Of a DNA stretch of 64,000 nt, positions 8,890 to 18,995 are shown piece after piece. Numbering within the stretch: position 1 is the stretch's first letter; each line of letters starts with the position of its first letter. The DNA is taken from the NCBI GenBank assembly GCA_020846005.1, contig JADLEQ010000091.1, forward strand, positions 1-64,000, in the 5' to 3' direction. Made by a program: the position numbers and the translations under genes. The notes beneath the pieces were generated by a model. That model did no database searches. It was given only the letters and a program-made list of their open reading frames with translations, and was not told the origin of the DNA. Source of the DNA: Polyangiaceae bacterium (GTDB lineage: Bacteria > Myxococcota_A > Polyangia > Polyangiales > Polyangiaceae).

Positions 8890-9453
8890 ATGGACAACTT
8901 CGACGAAGAGAAACTGAAGGAGCGCGTGGTTCACATCAACCGCGTCGCCAAGGTCGTGAAGGGCGGGCGTCGGTTCAGCTTCGCGGCGCTGGTGGTCGTG
9001 GGCGACGAGGCCGGCTGGGTCGGCGTCGGGCTCGGCAAGGCGAACGAGGTGCCCGAGGCGATCCGCAAGGGCAACGACCAGGCGCGGAAGAACCTGTTCA
9101 AGGTGCCCATGATCGGCGCCACCGTACCCCACACGGTGATCGGTGAGTTCGGCGCGGGTCGGGTCCTGCTCCGTCCGGCGGCCCCCGGCACGGGCGTCAT
9201 CGCCGGTGGGGCGGTGCGCGCGGTGGTGGAGTCCGCAGGGATCCAGGACGTATTGAGCAAGTGTCTGGGCTCCTCGAACAAGTACAACGTCGTCAACGCG
9301 ACCCTCGCCGCGCTCCGGGCGCTGCGCGCCCCGGAGGCGATCGCGGCGGCTCGCGATCTCGAGCTGGACGCCGTGCTCCACGGCTACCCCGTGCTGGCGA
9401 TGTCGACGCGTCCGACGCGCCAGGCCGCGGTGCCGGAGGGAGGTGCGACGTGA
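8890..9453 (+). CDS. rpsE: 30S ribosomal protein S5 (uS5)
   Basis: A 187-residue S5. The double-stranded-RNA-binding N-terminal domain has [27 protein letters not shown], and the following [15 protein letters not shown] and [14 protein letters not shown] are family signatures. S5 takes part in decoding fidelity and mRNA unwinding. The C-terminal 20 residues are longer than in E. coli. The stop overlaps the GTG start of rpmD. Confidence 0.97.
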   Translation: MDNFDEEKLKERVVHINRVAKVVKGGRRFSFAALVVVGDEAGWVGVGLGKANEVPEAIRKGNDQARKNLFKVPMIGATVPHTVIGEFGAGRVLLRPAAPGTGVIAGGAVRAVVESAGIQDVLSKCLGSSNKYNVVNATLAALRALRAPEAIAAARDLELDAVLHGYPVLAMSTRPTRQAAVPEGGAT

Positions 9454-9659
9454 GCGCCGCCAAGAATCGACTCGTCGTGCGTCAGGTGAGGAGCCTCATC
9501 GGGCGCCCGCATCCCCAGCACCGGGTGATCGCCGGTCTCGGGCTGCGTGGCGTCGGGACGACGGTCGTCGTCGACGACACGCCATCGTTCCGCGGCATGA
9601 TCAAGAAGGTGCTGCACCTCGTCGAGGTGCGCCAGGATTCCGAGGAGGCTCGCCCGTGA
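9450..9659 (+). CDS. rpmD: 50S ribosomal protein L30 (uL30)
   Basis: A 69-residue L30. The start is the GTG at 9450 overlapping the rpsE stop; the frame is open upstream, but only this start gives the normal length and the typical [29 protein letters not shown] beginning. L30 is absent in some bacterial groups, so its presence is informative. The stop overlaps the start of rplO. Confidence 0.94.
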   Translation: MSAAKNRLVVRQVRSLIGRPHPQHRVIAGLGLRGVGTTVVVDDTPSFRGMIKKVLHLVEVRQDSEEARP

Positions 9660-10147
9660 ATCGTCCCCTCTCCCGACTCACCCCGCCGGTCGGCGCGGTG
9701 AAGACCTCCAAGCGCGTCGGTCGTGGCATCGGCTCGGGCCTGGGCAAGACCTGCGGCCGCGGCCAGAAGGGCCAGAAGGCCCGGCACGGCGGCAACATCG
9801 GCAAGCTCCACTTCCAGGGTGGGCAGACTCCCATGCAGCGCCGGTTGCCGAAGCGCGGCTTCCGAGTGCCGTTCCCCGTCGAGACGATCGCGATCAACGT
9901 CGGCCAGCTCGAGCGGTTCGACGACGGCGCGACGGTCGACGAGGCGGCGCTCCGCACGGCCCGGCTCGTCCAGGGCCACGCTGTTGCCCGCATCAAGATC
10001 CTGGGCGACGGAGAGCTCACGAAGAAGCTCGCGGTGACCGCGCACGCGTTCAGCGCCTCGGCCCGCGCCCGCATCGAGGCCCTCGGCGGCACGGCGACGG
10101 CCATCGCCCCGGCAGACGCGACGCCCACCGGGGCCGCCGAGGCGTGA
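9656..10147 (+). CDS. rplO: 50S ribosomal protein L15 (uL15)
   Basis: A 163-residue L15 starting at the GTG that overlaps the rpmD stop. Motifs are the GRGIGSGLGKTCGRGQKGQKAR loop, QGGQTPMQRRLPKRGF and a C-terminal domain with AHAFSASARARIEALGG. L15 joins late in 50S assembly. It ends with an Ala-rich tail. A 106-base gap follows before secY. Confidence 0.95.
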   Translation: MNRPLSRLTPPVGAVKTSKRVGRGIGSGLGKTCGRGQKGQKARHGGNIGKLHFQGGQTPMQRRLPKRGFRVPFPVETIAINVGQLERFDDGATVDEAALRTARLVQGHAVARIKILGDGELTKKLAVTAHAFSASARARIEALGGTATAIAPADATPTGAAEA

Positions 10148-10253
10148 CGAGTCGTCCGCGGAGTGCGGCCATGGTGGGCTCGTCAGCGCTCCGCGACCGG
10201 CGCCGCTCCGCGGCGGGTGTGCGCTCGCAGCCCTGGGAGGCCGCGGGGGGCTG

Positions 10254-11585
10254 ATGGCGCTCTTCGAGGGCTTCTCGAACATCACCCGGGTGCCGGAGCT
10301 CCGGCGGCGGATACTCTTCTCGCTCGGGGTCATCGCGATCTACCGCGTGGGCGTGTTCATCACGACGCCCGGGGTGGATCGCGCGGTGATGCGCAGCGTC
10401 GTCCGGGGGCAGTCCGGTCTGCTCGGGCTGTTCAACCTATTCTCCGGCGGTGCGGTGGAGAACCTCTCCATCTTCGCGCTCGGCATCATGCCGTACATCT
10501 CCGCCAGCATCATCATGCAGCTCCTCGGCATGGTGTCGAAGCAGGTGGAGGAGATGCGCAAGGAGGGCGAGGCGGGCCGGCGCAAGCTCGAGCAGTACAC
10601 GCGCTACGGCACGATCGTCCTCTCGATCTTCCAAGGGTTCGGCGTCGCTGCTTGGCTCGAGAGCATGAACGACGCCGACATGGGTGGCGGCCGCTTCGGC
10701 GACGTCGTCGCGAACCCGGGGTGGGGCTTCCGAGTGCTCACGATCGTGACGCTCACCACCGGCACGGCCTTCCTGATGTGGCTGGGGGAGCAGGCGACGG
10801 AGCGCGGGATCGGCAACGGCACATCGCTCATCATCCTCGCGAGCATCGTGAGCGGGATCCCGATGGGCGTCGGGCAATACTGGGCCAGCACCGCCGGCGA
10901 CGTGCCGCCCCTCACCGTGACCGTGCTCCTCGGCGTGCTCGTGACGACGATCGCGGTCATCGTCCTCTTCGAGCGGGCACAGCGGAGGATCCCGATTCAG
11001 TACGCGCGCCGGCAGGTGGGGCGGCGCGTCTACGGCGGGCAGAGCGCGCACCTCCCGCTCAAGGTGAACATGGCGAGCATGATCCCGCCGATCTTCGCCT
11101 CGAGCCTCCTCATGTTCCCGGCCACGCTGGCCGGGATGAACCTGCCCGGCATGAACACGCTGAGCGCGATCCTGAATCGTGGCGACTGGGCATTCCAGCT
11201 CGTCTTCGCGGGGTTGATCGTCTTCTTCTGCTTCTTCTACACGGCCGTCACCTTCCAGCCCGTGGACGTGGCGGACAACCTCAAGAAGCAGCAGGCGAAT
11301 ATCCCGGGCATCCGCCCCGGCAAGCAGACGGCCGAGTACATCGACCGCGTGGTGACGCGCCTCACCGTCGGCGGCGCCATCTACGTCGCCGTCATCTGTG
11401 TCGTACCATCGGTCATTGCTCAGGCGTTCAGGGTGCCGTTCCAGTTCGGCGGGACGAGCCTGATGATCGTCGTGGGGGTGGCGCTCGAGACGGTGACGCA
11501 GATCGAAGCGCACCTCATCACGCGGAGCTACGAGGGGCTGACGGGGCCCCGCACCCAGCGCTTGAGCGGGAGGAGACCGACATGA
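10254..11585 (+). CDS. secY: protein translocase subunit SecY
   Basis: A 443-residue membrane protein, the central channel subunit of the Sec translocon. About ten hydrophobic segments can be seen, starting near residue 19 (ILFSLGVIAIYRVGVFI). Typical SecY segments include PYISASIIMQLL, the cytosolic GNGTSLIILASIV, YARRQVGRRVYGGQSAHLPLKVNMASMIPPIFA, and GIRPGKQTAEYIDRVVTRLT near the C-terminus. It ends the spc part of the cluster. The stop overlaps the adk ATG as ATGA. Confidence 0.97.
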   Translation: MALFEGFSNITRVPELRRRILFSLGVIAIYRVGVFITTPGVDRAVMRSVVRGQSGLLGLFNLFSGGAVENLSIFALGIMPYISASIIMQLLGMVSKQVEEMRKEGEAGRRKLEQYTRYGTIVLSIFQGFGVAAWLESMNDADMGGGRFGDVVANPGWGFRVLTIVTLTTGTAFLMWLGEQATERGIGNGTSLIILASIVSGIPMGVGQYWASTAGDVPPLTVTVLLGVLVTTIAVIVLFERAQRRIPIQYARRQVGRRVYGGQSAHLPLKVNMASMIPPIFASSLLMFPATLAGMNLPGMNTLSAILNRGDWAFQLVFAGLIVFFCFFYTAVTFQPVDVADNLKKQQANIPGIRPGKQTAEYIDRVVTRLTVGGAIYVAVICVVPSVIAQAFRVPFQFGGTSLMIVVGVALETVTQIEAHLITRSYEGLTGPRTQRLSGRRPT

Positions 11586-12205
11586 GACTCGTGCTTCTCG
11601 GGCCGCCCGCGAGCGGCAAGGGAACCCAGGCCGTCGGGCTGGCGGAGGCCCACGGGATCCCGAAGATCTCCACGGGCGACATGCTGCGGGCCCACAAGGC
11701 CCAGGGCACCGAGCTCGGCCGGCGTGCCGCCGAGTACATGAGCGCCGGCAAGCTCGTGCCCGACGAGCTGGTCATCGCCATGGTGGACGAGCGCCTGGGT
11801 CAGCCGGACGCGGCCACGGGCTTCCTGCTGGACGGCTTCCCGCGCACGGTCCCGCAGGCCGAGGCCCTCGCCGCGCTCCTCGAGCGCCGGGGGACGCCGC
11901 TCACCGCCGCGCTCCAGATCGACGTCCCCCGGGAGCTCCTGGTCGAGCGCGCGACGCTGAGGCGGACAGACAAGCGGACTGGACGCATCTATCACTTGAA
12001 GTATAGTCCGCCCCCCCCGGACGCCGAGCTCGAACACCGAGCCGACGACCAGGAGGCCACGGTCGTGAGGCGCCTCGACGAGTACGACGCGCTCACGGCG
12101 GCGCTCTTGCCCTACTACCAAGCGAAGGGGCTCTTGCGCCGAGTGGAAGGCGTGGGCAGCCCCGCCGAGATCGCCGAGCGCATCCGCTCCGCCATCGCAG
12201 GATGA
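11582..12205 (+). CDS. adk: adenylate kinase, shortened LID
   Basis: A 207-residue adenylate kinase (ATP + AMP to 2 ADP). The P-loop is GPPASGKGT (residues 7-15), the AMP-binding segment STGDMLR follows, and GFLLDGFPRT is the family signature. The LID runs from about residue 122 (RRTDKRTGRIYHLKYSPPPP) to RADDQEATVVRRL and is roughly seven residues shorter than the E. coli LID; it has no zinc-binding cysteines. Arginines of the LID and hinge are kept, so activity is expected. The start overlaps the secY stop. The secY-adk-infA order is classic. Confidence 0.95.
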   Translation: MRLVLLGPPASGKGTQAVGLAEAHGIPKISTGDMLRAHKAQGTELGRRAAEYMSAGKLVPDELVIAMVDERLGQPDAATGFLLDGFPRTVPQAEALAALLERRGTPLTAALQIDVPRELLVERATLRRTDKRTGRIYHLKYSPPPPDAELEHRADDQEATVVRRLDEYDALTAALLPYYQAKGLLRRVEGVGSPAEIAERIRSAIAG

Positions 12206-12215
12206 ACCCGAACCA

Positions 12216-12458
12216 GTGAGCAGGAACGACGAGGAGGCCGCGAGAGAGACGAACGGTGTGGTGACGGCGGTGCTACCGCGAGCGATGTACGAGGTCCGCC
12301 TCGACGACGGTCGCCTCTTGCGCTGCAGCGTCTCCCCCACGGCTCGCCACGCCAGCGTCCGGTTTCTCCGCGGAGCTCGCGTCCGCGTCGCCCCCGCCAC
12401 CCACGACCCGACCCGAGGATTCGTCCTCGCCTCGACCCGAAACACCTCGACGAAGTAG
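12216..12458 (+). CDS. infA: translation initiation factor IF-1
   Basis: An 80-residue S1/OB-fold protein. The order [31 protein letters not shown] and HDPTRGFVL matches IF-1, which binds the 30S A site during initiation. It is more divergent than usual: the segment that reads HISGKMR in most IF-1 proteins is SVSPTARH here. The start is a GTG with no clear Shine-Dalgarno, ten bases after adk. Position between adk and rpmJ supports the call. Confidence 0.85.
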   Translation: MSRNDEEAARETNGVVTAVLPRAMYEVRLDDGRLLRCSVSPTARHASVRFLRGARVRVAPATHDPTRGFVLASTRNTSTK

Positions 12459-12463
12459 CCGCC

Positions 12464-12577
12464 ATGAAGGTCCGCCCCAGCGTCAAGAAGATCTGCGACA
12501 AGTGCAAGCTCGTGCGCCGCGCCGGCGTGGTGCGCGTGATTTGCTCGAACCCGCGCCACAAGCAGCGGCAGGGCTGA
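12464..12577 (+). CDS. rpmJ: 50S ribosomal protein L36, zinc-binding type (bL36)
   Basis: A 37-residue gene. It reads [19 protein letters not shown] and then [16 protein letters not shown]. The four zinc ligands are C11, C14, C27 and H32, so it is the zinc-containing form. It sits six bases after infA and 22 before rpsM, its conserved position in bacterial alpha operons. Confidence 0.96.
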   Translation: MKVRPSVKKICDKCKLVRRAGVVRVICSNPRHKQRQG

Positions 12578-12599
12578 AACAGGAACTCGGAGCAAGCAG

Positions 12600-12968
12600 A
12601 TGGCACGCATCGCAGGAGTCGATCTTCCCCGCCGCAAGCAGCTCGCGTACGCGCTGCCCTACATCTACGGCATTGGCCCGAAGACGGCGCGCGTCGTCTG
12701 CGAGCGCGCCAACGTCCCGCCGACGAAGCAGGTGGAAGAGCTGAGCGAGGCCGACGTGAAGGCGATCCGCGACGTGCTCGACGCCGGCTTCCGGGTCGAG
12801 GGCGATCTCCGCCGCGACGAGCAGCAGGCGATCAAGCGCCTGATGGACCTCGGCTGCTACCGCGGCTTGCGCCATCGAAAGGGGCTGCCCGTCCGCGGGC
12901 AGCGCACGCACACGAACGCACGGACACGCAAGGGACCCCGCAAGGGCCTGATGCGAACCAAGAAGTGA
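12600..12968 (+). CDS. rpsM: 30S ribosomal protein S13 (uS13)
   Basis: A 122-residue S13. It begins [26 protein letters not shown] and ends with [25 protein letters not shown] followed by a basic tail that reaches the P-site tRNA. S13 makes the intersubunit bridges to L5. It starts the alpha part (rpsM, rpsK, rpsD, rpoA, rplQ). Confidence 0.97.
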   Translation: MARIAGVDLPRRKQLAYALPYIYGIGPKTARVVCERANVPPTKQVEELSEADVKAIRDVLDAGFRVEGDLRRDEQQAIKRLMDLGCYRGLRHRKGLPVRGQRTHTNARTRKGPRKGLMRTKK

Positions 12969-12981
12969 ACGGACACCGAGC

Positions 12982-13392
12982 ATGGCCACAGCACAGGCAA
13001 ACGCGCCCAAGAAGGGCCGCGCCACCAAGAAGGTGGTGCGCAAGAACGTCCCGGCGGGCATCTGTCACATCCGCAGCACGTTCAACAACACGATCGTGAC
13101 GATCACGGACGTGAAGGGCGCGGCGATCGCGTGGGCGAGCGCCGGGTCGCGCGGCTTCAAGGGCTCGCGCAAGAGCACGCCGTTCGCCGCCCAGCTCGCC
13201 GCCGAGGAGGCCGCGCGTCGCGCGCAGGAGCACGGGATGCGCTCGGTCGCCGTGTTCGTGAAGGGGCCGGGGGCCGGTCGCGAGAGCGCCCTCCGAGCGC
13301 TGCAGACGGCCGGGTTCAAGGTGACCCTGATTCGCGACGTGACCCCGATCCCCCACAACGGTTGCCGCCCGCCGAAGCGGCGTCGCGTCTGA
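12982..13392 (+). CDS. rpsK: 30S ribosomal protein S11 (uS11)
   Basis: A 136-residue S11. The core [18 protein letters not shown] and the C-terminal [26 protein letters not shown] are the family signatures. It lines the mRNA exit path on the 30S platform. The first 20 residues ([17 protein letters not shown]) are an Ala/Lys-rich tail. rpsD follows after ten bases. Confidence 0.97.
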   Translation: MATAQANAPKKGRATKKVVRKNVPAGICHIRSTFNNTIVTITDVKGAAIAWASAGSRGFKGSRKSTPFAAQLAAEEAARRAQEHGMRSVAVFVKGPGAGRESALRALQTAGFKVTLIRDVTPIPHNGCRPPKRRRV

Positions 13393-13402
13393 GGAAACCC
13401 CC

Positions 13403-14032
13403 ATGGCACGCTACATCGGTCCGGTCTGCAAGCTCTGCCGCCGCGAGGGCACCAAGCTCTATCTGAAGGGCGAGCGCTGCTTCAGCGAGAAGTGCTCCAT
13501 CTCCCGGCGCCCCTACCCGCCCGGCCAGCATGGCCAGGGCCGGATCAAGCTCTCCGAGTACGGCCTCCGGCTGCGCGAGAAGCAGAAGATGCGCCGCGTC
13601 TACGGCCTGCTCGAGCGGCAGTTCCGCCGCTACTACGCGACCGCAACGACGATGTCCGGCCGCACGGGCGAGGAGATGCTGTCGCTCCTCGAGAGCCGGC
13701 TCGACAACGTCGTGCATCGCATGGGGTTCGCGGCTACGCGCGCGCAGGCGCGGCAGCTCGTCCGCCACGACCACGTCGAGGTGAACGGGAAGGGCGTGAA
13801 CATCCCGAGCTATCGCGTACGGCCAGGAGACGTGATCTCGATCTGTGAGGCGTCGCGGAAGATCGCGTACGTGCAGGGCGCGCTCGCCGCCGCGGAGAAC
13901 CGCCAGCGCGCGAGCTGGGTCGAGGTGAACAAGGACGCCTTCACCGGCACGTTCAAGGGGTTGCCGGTGCGGGACGAGCTGAACGAGCCGATGATCCGCG
14001 AGCAGTACGTCGTCGAGTACTACTCGCGGTGA
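13403..14032 (+). CDS. rpsD: 30S ribosomal protein S4, zinc-type N-terminus (uS4)
   Basis: A 209-residue S4. The N-terminal domain has CKLCRREG followed by GERCFSEKC, four cysteines that fit a zinc site as in the C+ form of S4. The S4 RNA-binding domain has [36 protein letters not shown]4 nucleates 30S assembly and in E. coli represses the alpha operon. It ends with the usual VEYYSR. Confidence 0.97.
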   Translation: MARYIGPVCKLCRREGTKLYLKGERCFSEKCSISRRPYPPGQHGQGRIKLSEYGLRLREKQKMRRVYGLLERQFRRYYATATTMSGRTGEEMLSLLESRLDNVVHRMGFAATRAQARQLVRHDHVEVNGKGVNIPSYRVRPGDVISICEASRKIAYVQGALAAAENRQRASWVEVNKDAFTGTFKGLPVRDELNEPMIREQYVVEYYSR

Positions 14033-14038
14033 GCGCCC

Positions 14039-14056
14039 GGGCGGCGGACGCCGCCC
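14039..14056 (+). other. 7-bp hairpin between rpsD and rpoA
   Basis: GGGCGGC and GCCGCCC pair around a GGAC loop, six bases after the rpsD stop. There is no T-run, so it may be a weak attenuator, an mRNA processing site, or chance in GC-rich DNA. The rest of the 130-base rpsD-rpoA gap holds nothing I can identify apart from a purine-rich stretch before the rpoA start. Confidence 0.35.
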
Positions 14057-14162
14057 TGGAGCGCGCCTCCAAGATGCGGGCAGGCCGCGCGGCGCTCAGG
14101 GAGCGGGTTCCCGAGAGCGCCGGGGACGGTCGCGCAGACCGAAGCCACGAAAGGACACCAGC

Positions 14163-15188
<1,026 letters not shown>

Positions 15189-15212
15189 GCCGGACCGGAT
15201 CGGGAGCGACAC

Positions 15213-15692
15213 ATGCGACACCTCAAAGCTGGTCGGCAGTTCGGCCGTGACACCGCTCACCGCCGCGCGATGCTGCGGGCGCTCACCGCGAACCTCGTCG
15301 CGCACGAGCGCATCGAGACGACGGACGCGAAGGCGAAGGAGCTGCGCCGCGTGGCGGAGCGCCTCATCACGCGGGCGGTCCGCCTGGGCGCGGTCGCCTA
15401 CACGCCTTGGGCCGAGCTGGCGCCCCGCGATCAGGCGCGACGCCGCGCGGCGCAGCAGCGCATGGGCCAGTACCTCCGCCGCTTCGCCGTGGTAGAGGCC
15501 GCGGGCGCATCGAAGAAGATCGATCTGGTCGAGAAGGTCTTCCTCGATCTCGCGAAGCGCTACCAGGGGCGCCCCGGCGGGTACACGCGCATCGTCAAGC
15601 TCGGGCCGCGGCGGGGCGACAACGCGCCGATGGCCATCATCGAGTTCGTCGAGGCCGCCTCTGCCGGCGCGCCCGCCACACCGGCGAGCTGA
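15213..15692 (+). CDS. rplQ: 50S ribosomal protein L17 (bL17)
   Basis: A 159-residue L17. It begins [37 protein letters not shown], the hallmark of the family, and ends its core with [26 protein letters not shown]. There is a short Ala-rich tail. L17 lies near the tunnel exit. It closes the ribosomal superoperon; the convergent rdgB gene ends 14 bases downstream. A 6-bp GGGCGG/CCGCCC stem at 15696-15715 could help terminate both. Confidence 0.97.
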   Translation: MRHLKAGRQFGRDTAHRRAMLRALTANLVAHERIETTDAKAKELRRVAERLITRAVRLGAVAYTPWAELAPRDQARRRAAQQRMGQYLRRFAVVEAAGASKKIDLVEKVFLDLAKRYQGRPGGYTRIVKLGPRRGDNAPMAIIEFVEAASAGAPATPAS

Positions 15693-15705
15693 GTCGGGCG
15701 GGCGC

Positions 15706-16323
15706 TCAGCCGCCCCTGACGAACGACCCGAGGTGAGGCCGCAGGGCGCGCGCCGCGCGCGCTCGGTGGCTCACCCTCGCCTTGTCCTCGCGCGACACCT
15801 CGGCGAGCGTCCTCCCGCCGAGCTCGGGCGAGACGAACACTGGATCGTAGCCGAAGCCGGCGTCGCCGCGCGGGGCGAGCGCGATCCACCCGTCGCAGCA
15901 CCCCTCGGCGGTGAGGAACTCGCCGCCGGGGAGGGCCAGCGCGAGGACACAGCGAAACCTCGCGCTCCGCGCCCAGGGATCGGGCAGGTGGGCGAGAGCG
16001 GCCAGCAACGCGTCGATGTTCTCCTGGTCGCTCGCCGCTGCGCCCGCGAAGCGCGCAGAGCGCACCCCCGGGCGGCCATCGAGGGCGTCGACCTCGAGCC
16101 CGCTGTCGTCGGCGAGCGACGGGAGGCCGGTCGCCGCCAGGACGGCGCGCGCCTTCACCGCGGCGTTCGCGAGGAACGTGTCCCCGTCCTCGTCGACCAC
16201 CAGCGGCCGCCCGAGCGTGTCGACCACGGAGCTCAGCTCGAGGTGCGGCTGCGCGAGGAGCTCTGCGAGCTCGGCGACCTTCCCGCGGTTGGTGGTCGCG
16301 AGGACGATCCGGTTCGCCCTCAT
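15706..16323 (-). CDS. rdgB: RdgB/HAM1 family non-canonical purine NTP pyrophosphatase
   Basis: A 205-residue enzyme that hydrolyses dITP, dXTP and ITP to the monophosphate, keeping deaminated purines out of nucleic acids. Motifs are ATTNRGKVAEL near the N-terminus (TNxxK substrate loop), LANAAVKARA, ADDSGLEVDALDGRPGVRSARFAG with the metal-binding acidic residues, and GFGYDPVF. The start at 16323 gives the usual N-terminus and overlaps the stop of the upstream sensor-kinase gene by three bases. It is the last gene of a four-gene leftward unit. Confidence 0.95.
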   Translation of the reverse strand: MRANRIVLATTNRGKVAELAELLAQPHLELSSVVDTLGRPLVVDEDGDTFLANAAVKARAVLAATGLPSLADDSGLEVDALDGRPGVRSARFAGAAASDQENIDALLAALAHLPDPWARSARFRCVLALALPGGEFLTAEGCCDGWIALAPRGDAGFGYDPVFVSPELGGRTLAEVSREDKARVSHRARAARALRPHLGSFVRGG

Positions 16324-17864
16324 GCCGCCTCGATGGGCGCCCCGGGAGCGGGGCGCGGCAGCCGCACGATGAACCGAGTGCCGTGGGGCGCGCGTGGCTC
16401 GCACTCGATGGCGCCCCCGTGCGCCTCGACGATCTGGCGAGTGATGGCGAGGCCCAGCCCCGTCCCGTGACCCTTCGTAGTGAAGAACGGCTCGAAGAGC
16501 CGTTCACGCACCTGCTCGTCGATGCCGGGCCCCTCGTCCTCGAGCGACACCTCGAGCGGGCGCGCGGGCGGCGCGTCGGTCCGGATCCGGAGCGTCCCGC
16601 CGTCGGGCATCGCGTCCGCCGCGTTGCGCATCAGGTTGAACAGCGCCTGGCGCAGCCGCGGCTCGTCGATGCGTGCGGCGTCCTCGCCCCCGCCGTGCTC
16701 CACGACCACGCGGATCCCCCGCCGCTCGAGGTCGAGTCGGAGGAACGCGACGGCGTCGTCCACCGCCTCGGCGAGGCTCCATCGCTCGAGCTGCAGCGGC
16801 TGCTGACGTGCCACGGTGAGGTACTGATCGCTCAGCACCCGAAGGCGCTGGATCTCGGCGTCGATGGCCAGGAGGAGTGAGCGCGCCTCCGTCGCCCCCG
16901 CCGGCAGGTCCTCCTCCAGGAGCTGTACGTTCAGGGCGAGCGCGGAGAGCGGGTTCCGGATCTCGTGGGTGACGTGCGCCGCCATCTTCCCGATCGCCGC
17001 GAGGCGCTCCTGGCTCACGAGCTGGGCCTTCGCGGCGTCGATGGCCGCCACCATCGACTCGAACGTCCGCGACAGCTCACCCAGCTCGTCGCCCGTCCCG
17101 AGCTCGGGCCGCGCGGTGAGATCACCGCGCGCGACCGCCTGCGCGCGGGCGGTGAGCGCCCGCAGCGGCGCGAGCACGTGACGCGCCCAGAGCGCGATGC
17201 CGACGCCGACGCCGACGCCGGCGAGCGCGAGCCCCAGCAGGAGGCGGAGGGCGAGGCGCTCCCGGGCGCGTGCCTCCGCGACCAGGTCGTCCATGCTCCC
17301 CTGGATGCGGAGCTCCAGGGCCGCGAGGCGCTCCTTCGCGCGCCGTCCACGCTCCTCGATCGTGCTCTGCTCGACCTCCGCCAGCGTGGAGTCCTCGCGC
17401 TCCAGGGCGTCGAACAGCCGGCGGAGCCCGTCGCGGTCCGGATCGAGCGACCGCTCGATCTCGCCGGCCTCCCCCATCAGCTCGCGACCCACCTCGCTGG
17501 GCGCCCCGCTCGCGCCCGCGACCAGCGCACGGTGGATCGCCGCCCGGACCTTCGCGAAGGATCGCGGCCGCGAGCCGTCGAGCGTGCTCGTGAGCCAGGC
17601 GCGCTCGCGGTAAGGGTCGCGAGACTGCGCGAGGTGCGCGATCTTCTCGTTCCAGGCGTCCTGCTCGCCGACCGCGTCGCGCAGCGCCAGCGCGAGCGGG
17701 AGGTGACCGGAACGCAGCAGCTCCGCCTCGACCGCCGCGCGTTCGAGCGCGACCGCGCCGTACCCCGTCACGACGACGAACGCCGCGGTGAGCACGACGT
17801 AGGAGAGCAGCACGCGACCGGCGATCGTGCGGCGGCGCCGGTCGCGCACCCGGGCGTCAGTCAT
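16320..17864 (-). CDS. membrane sensor histidine kinase with HAMP domain
   Basis: A 514-residue sensor kinase. An N-terminal membrane helix (VLLSYVVLTAAFVVVTGYGAVAL), a periplasmic or extracytoplasmic region of about 170 residues rich in charged helices, and a second helix (LALRLLLGLALAGVGVGVGIALW) precede a HAMP domain. HisKA has the H-box HVTHEIRNPLSAL. HATPase_c has N-box FNLMRNAADAMPDGG, G1 DEGPGID and G2 GTGLGLAI. All catalytic boxes are intact. No response regulator lies nearby. The start at 17864 overlaps the stop of the upstream iron-sulfur gene by eight bases, so the two are translationally coupled. The ligand is unknown. Confidence 0.9.
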   Translation of the reverse strand: MTDARVRDRRRRTIAGRVLLSYVVLTAAFVVVTGYGAVALERAAVEAELLRSGHLPLALALRDAVGEQDAWNEKIAHLAQSRDPYRERAWLTSTLDGSRPRSFAKVRAAIHRALVAGASGAPSEVGRELMGEAGEIERSLDPDRDGLRRLFDALEREDSTLAEVEQSTIEERGRRAKERLAALELRIQGSMDDLVAEARARERLALRLLLGLALAGVGVGVGIALWARHVLAPLRALTARAQAVARGDLTARPELGTGDELGELSRTFESMVAAIDAAKAQLVSQERLAAIGKMAAHVTHEIRNPLSALALNVQLLEEDLPAGATEARSLLLAIDAEIQRLRVLSDQYLTVARQQPLQLERWSLAEAVDDAVAFLRLDLERRGIRVVVEHGGGEDAARIDEPRLRQALFNLMRNAADAMPDGGTLRIRTDAPPARPLEVSLEDEGPGIDEQVRERLFEPFFTTKGHGTGLGLAITRQIVEAHGGAIECEPRAPHGTRFIVRLPRPAPGAPIEAA

Positions 17865-18945
17865 CGCCCCCGAGCGCGCGATCCACGATCTCGGCGAAAT
17901 CGACCACGCGTGCACCGCGTGAGCGCAGGCGTACGAGCGATCCGGCGCACCCGACGACGAGCTCCCCGCCGCCCGCCTCCTGGTGCTCCGCGATCCGCGC
18001 GTCTGCGATGGCCCGCGACTCGTCCGGGTAAGTAAGGGGCAGGAGCCCGCCACCGCCGGAGCAGCGGGACTGCTCTCGCGCCCAGGGAAGCTCTGCGGGC
18101 GCGCGCCCGAGCGCGCGCCCGAGCGCGGCGCGCGGCTCGTCGTAGACTCCGAGGCCGCGGCCGAGCCGGCACGGGTCGAGCCAGCGGAGCGCCCGCCCCG
18201 CGAGCTCCGGGACGATGGCGATCCGCGGGCCCGCGCCCGCCGCCAGCTCGGCCAGTGAGGTGGGGCGGCGTCCGGTCGCCTCGGCGAGGTGCAGCGCGCA
18301 GCCCGGATCGCCGACCACGAGCCGCCGCGCCCCGACCTCGGCGACCAGCTCGGCGAGCGCGTTGGCGGCCCCGCTCGCGTCGCCGGCCTCGGCGAGCGCG
18401 AGGCCGCAGCACCCTCGGGCGACGTGCACTCCGCCCGCGAGCCGGGCGGCGACGCGCACGATGCTGCGCGCGACGGCCGGGGCGTGGCGCAGGTAGCCGC
18501 ACCCCACGAGCACCACGGCGGTGGCGTCGGCGCGGACGCCCGGGAGCGCGCCGAGCGCCGCGAGCGTCGGCGCCGCCTCGGCGCGCCGGCGAGCGTGTCC
18601 GGCCGCGACGGCGCGGGCCGCGGCCGGCTCGTTGCCCGTGCTCGCGTGGTCCGCGCGCGCGGCGCGGAGCACGCTCCCGACGGGGTTGTGGTGCGCGCAC
18701 CTCCCCGAGCACGCGCCGCACCCCGTGCACGCCCAAGCAGTCCTCGCCACCTCCTCGTCGGTGGCGACCAGCCCGCGGTCGCCCCACCACGCGAGCGTCA
18801 TCTTGCCCCAGGGCGTGAGCGCCTCGTTCGGAGCGGCCTCGGCGACCGGGCAGGCGGACCGGCAGAGCTTCGGGCAGTAGCCGCACGTCTCGAGCTCCGC
18901 CGCCCGAGCAGACAGAAGGGAACGGCGCGCGGGAGGGGTGGACAT
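17857..18945 (-). CDS. iron-sulfur protein with CCG (HdrD/GlcF-like) domains
   Basis: A 362-residue cytosolic protein. Two N-terminal 4Fe-4S motifs are seen: CGYCPKLCRSACP and CTGCGACSGRCAHHNP. Two cysteine-rich CCG-type repeats follow: the first has VGCGYL and RGCCGLALAEAGD, and the second has DPCRLGRG and then RCSGGGGLLP and GCAGS, where two of the usual cysteines are replaced. Proteins of this build (heterodisulfide reductase D, GlcF, LutA) pass electrons between quinones, flavins or disulfides. Which partner this one uses is unknown. It lies between two sensor-kinase genes. The start at 18945 has GGAG eight bases upstream; a GTG at 18978 is also in frame. Confidence 0.82.
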   Translation of the reverse strand: MSTPPARRSLLSARAAELETCGYCPKLCRSACPVAEAAPNEALTPWGKMTLAWWGDRGLVATDEEVARTAWACTGCGACSGRCAHHNPVGSVLRAARADHASTGNEPAAARAVAAGHARRRAEAAPTLAALGALPGVRADATAVVLVGCGYLRHAPAVARSIVRVAARLAGGVHVARGCCGLALAEAGDASGAANALAELVAEVGARRLVVGDPGCALHLAEATGRRPTSLAELAAGAGPRIAIVPELAGRALRWLDPCRLGRGLGVYDEPRAALGRALGRAPAELPWAREQSRCSGGGGLLPLTYPDESRAIADARIAEHQEAGGGELVVGCAGSLVRLRSRGARVVDFAEIVDRALGGDD

Positions 18946-18995
18946 CGGGCTCCGAGGCTTCGGGGCGGAGGCTAGCACCTCCGCGCGAGCTCACG

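Noticed and set aside
12001-12030. Possible frameshift in adk at a run of nine C
   Set aside because: The frame continues correctly into the conserved ADDQEATVVRRL segment and the normal C-terminus, so the short LID is real in this sequence.
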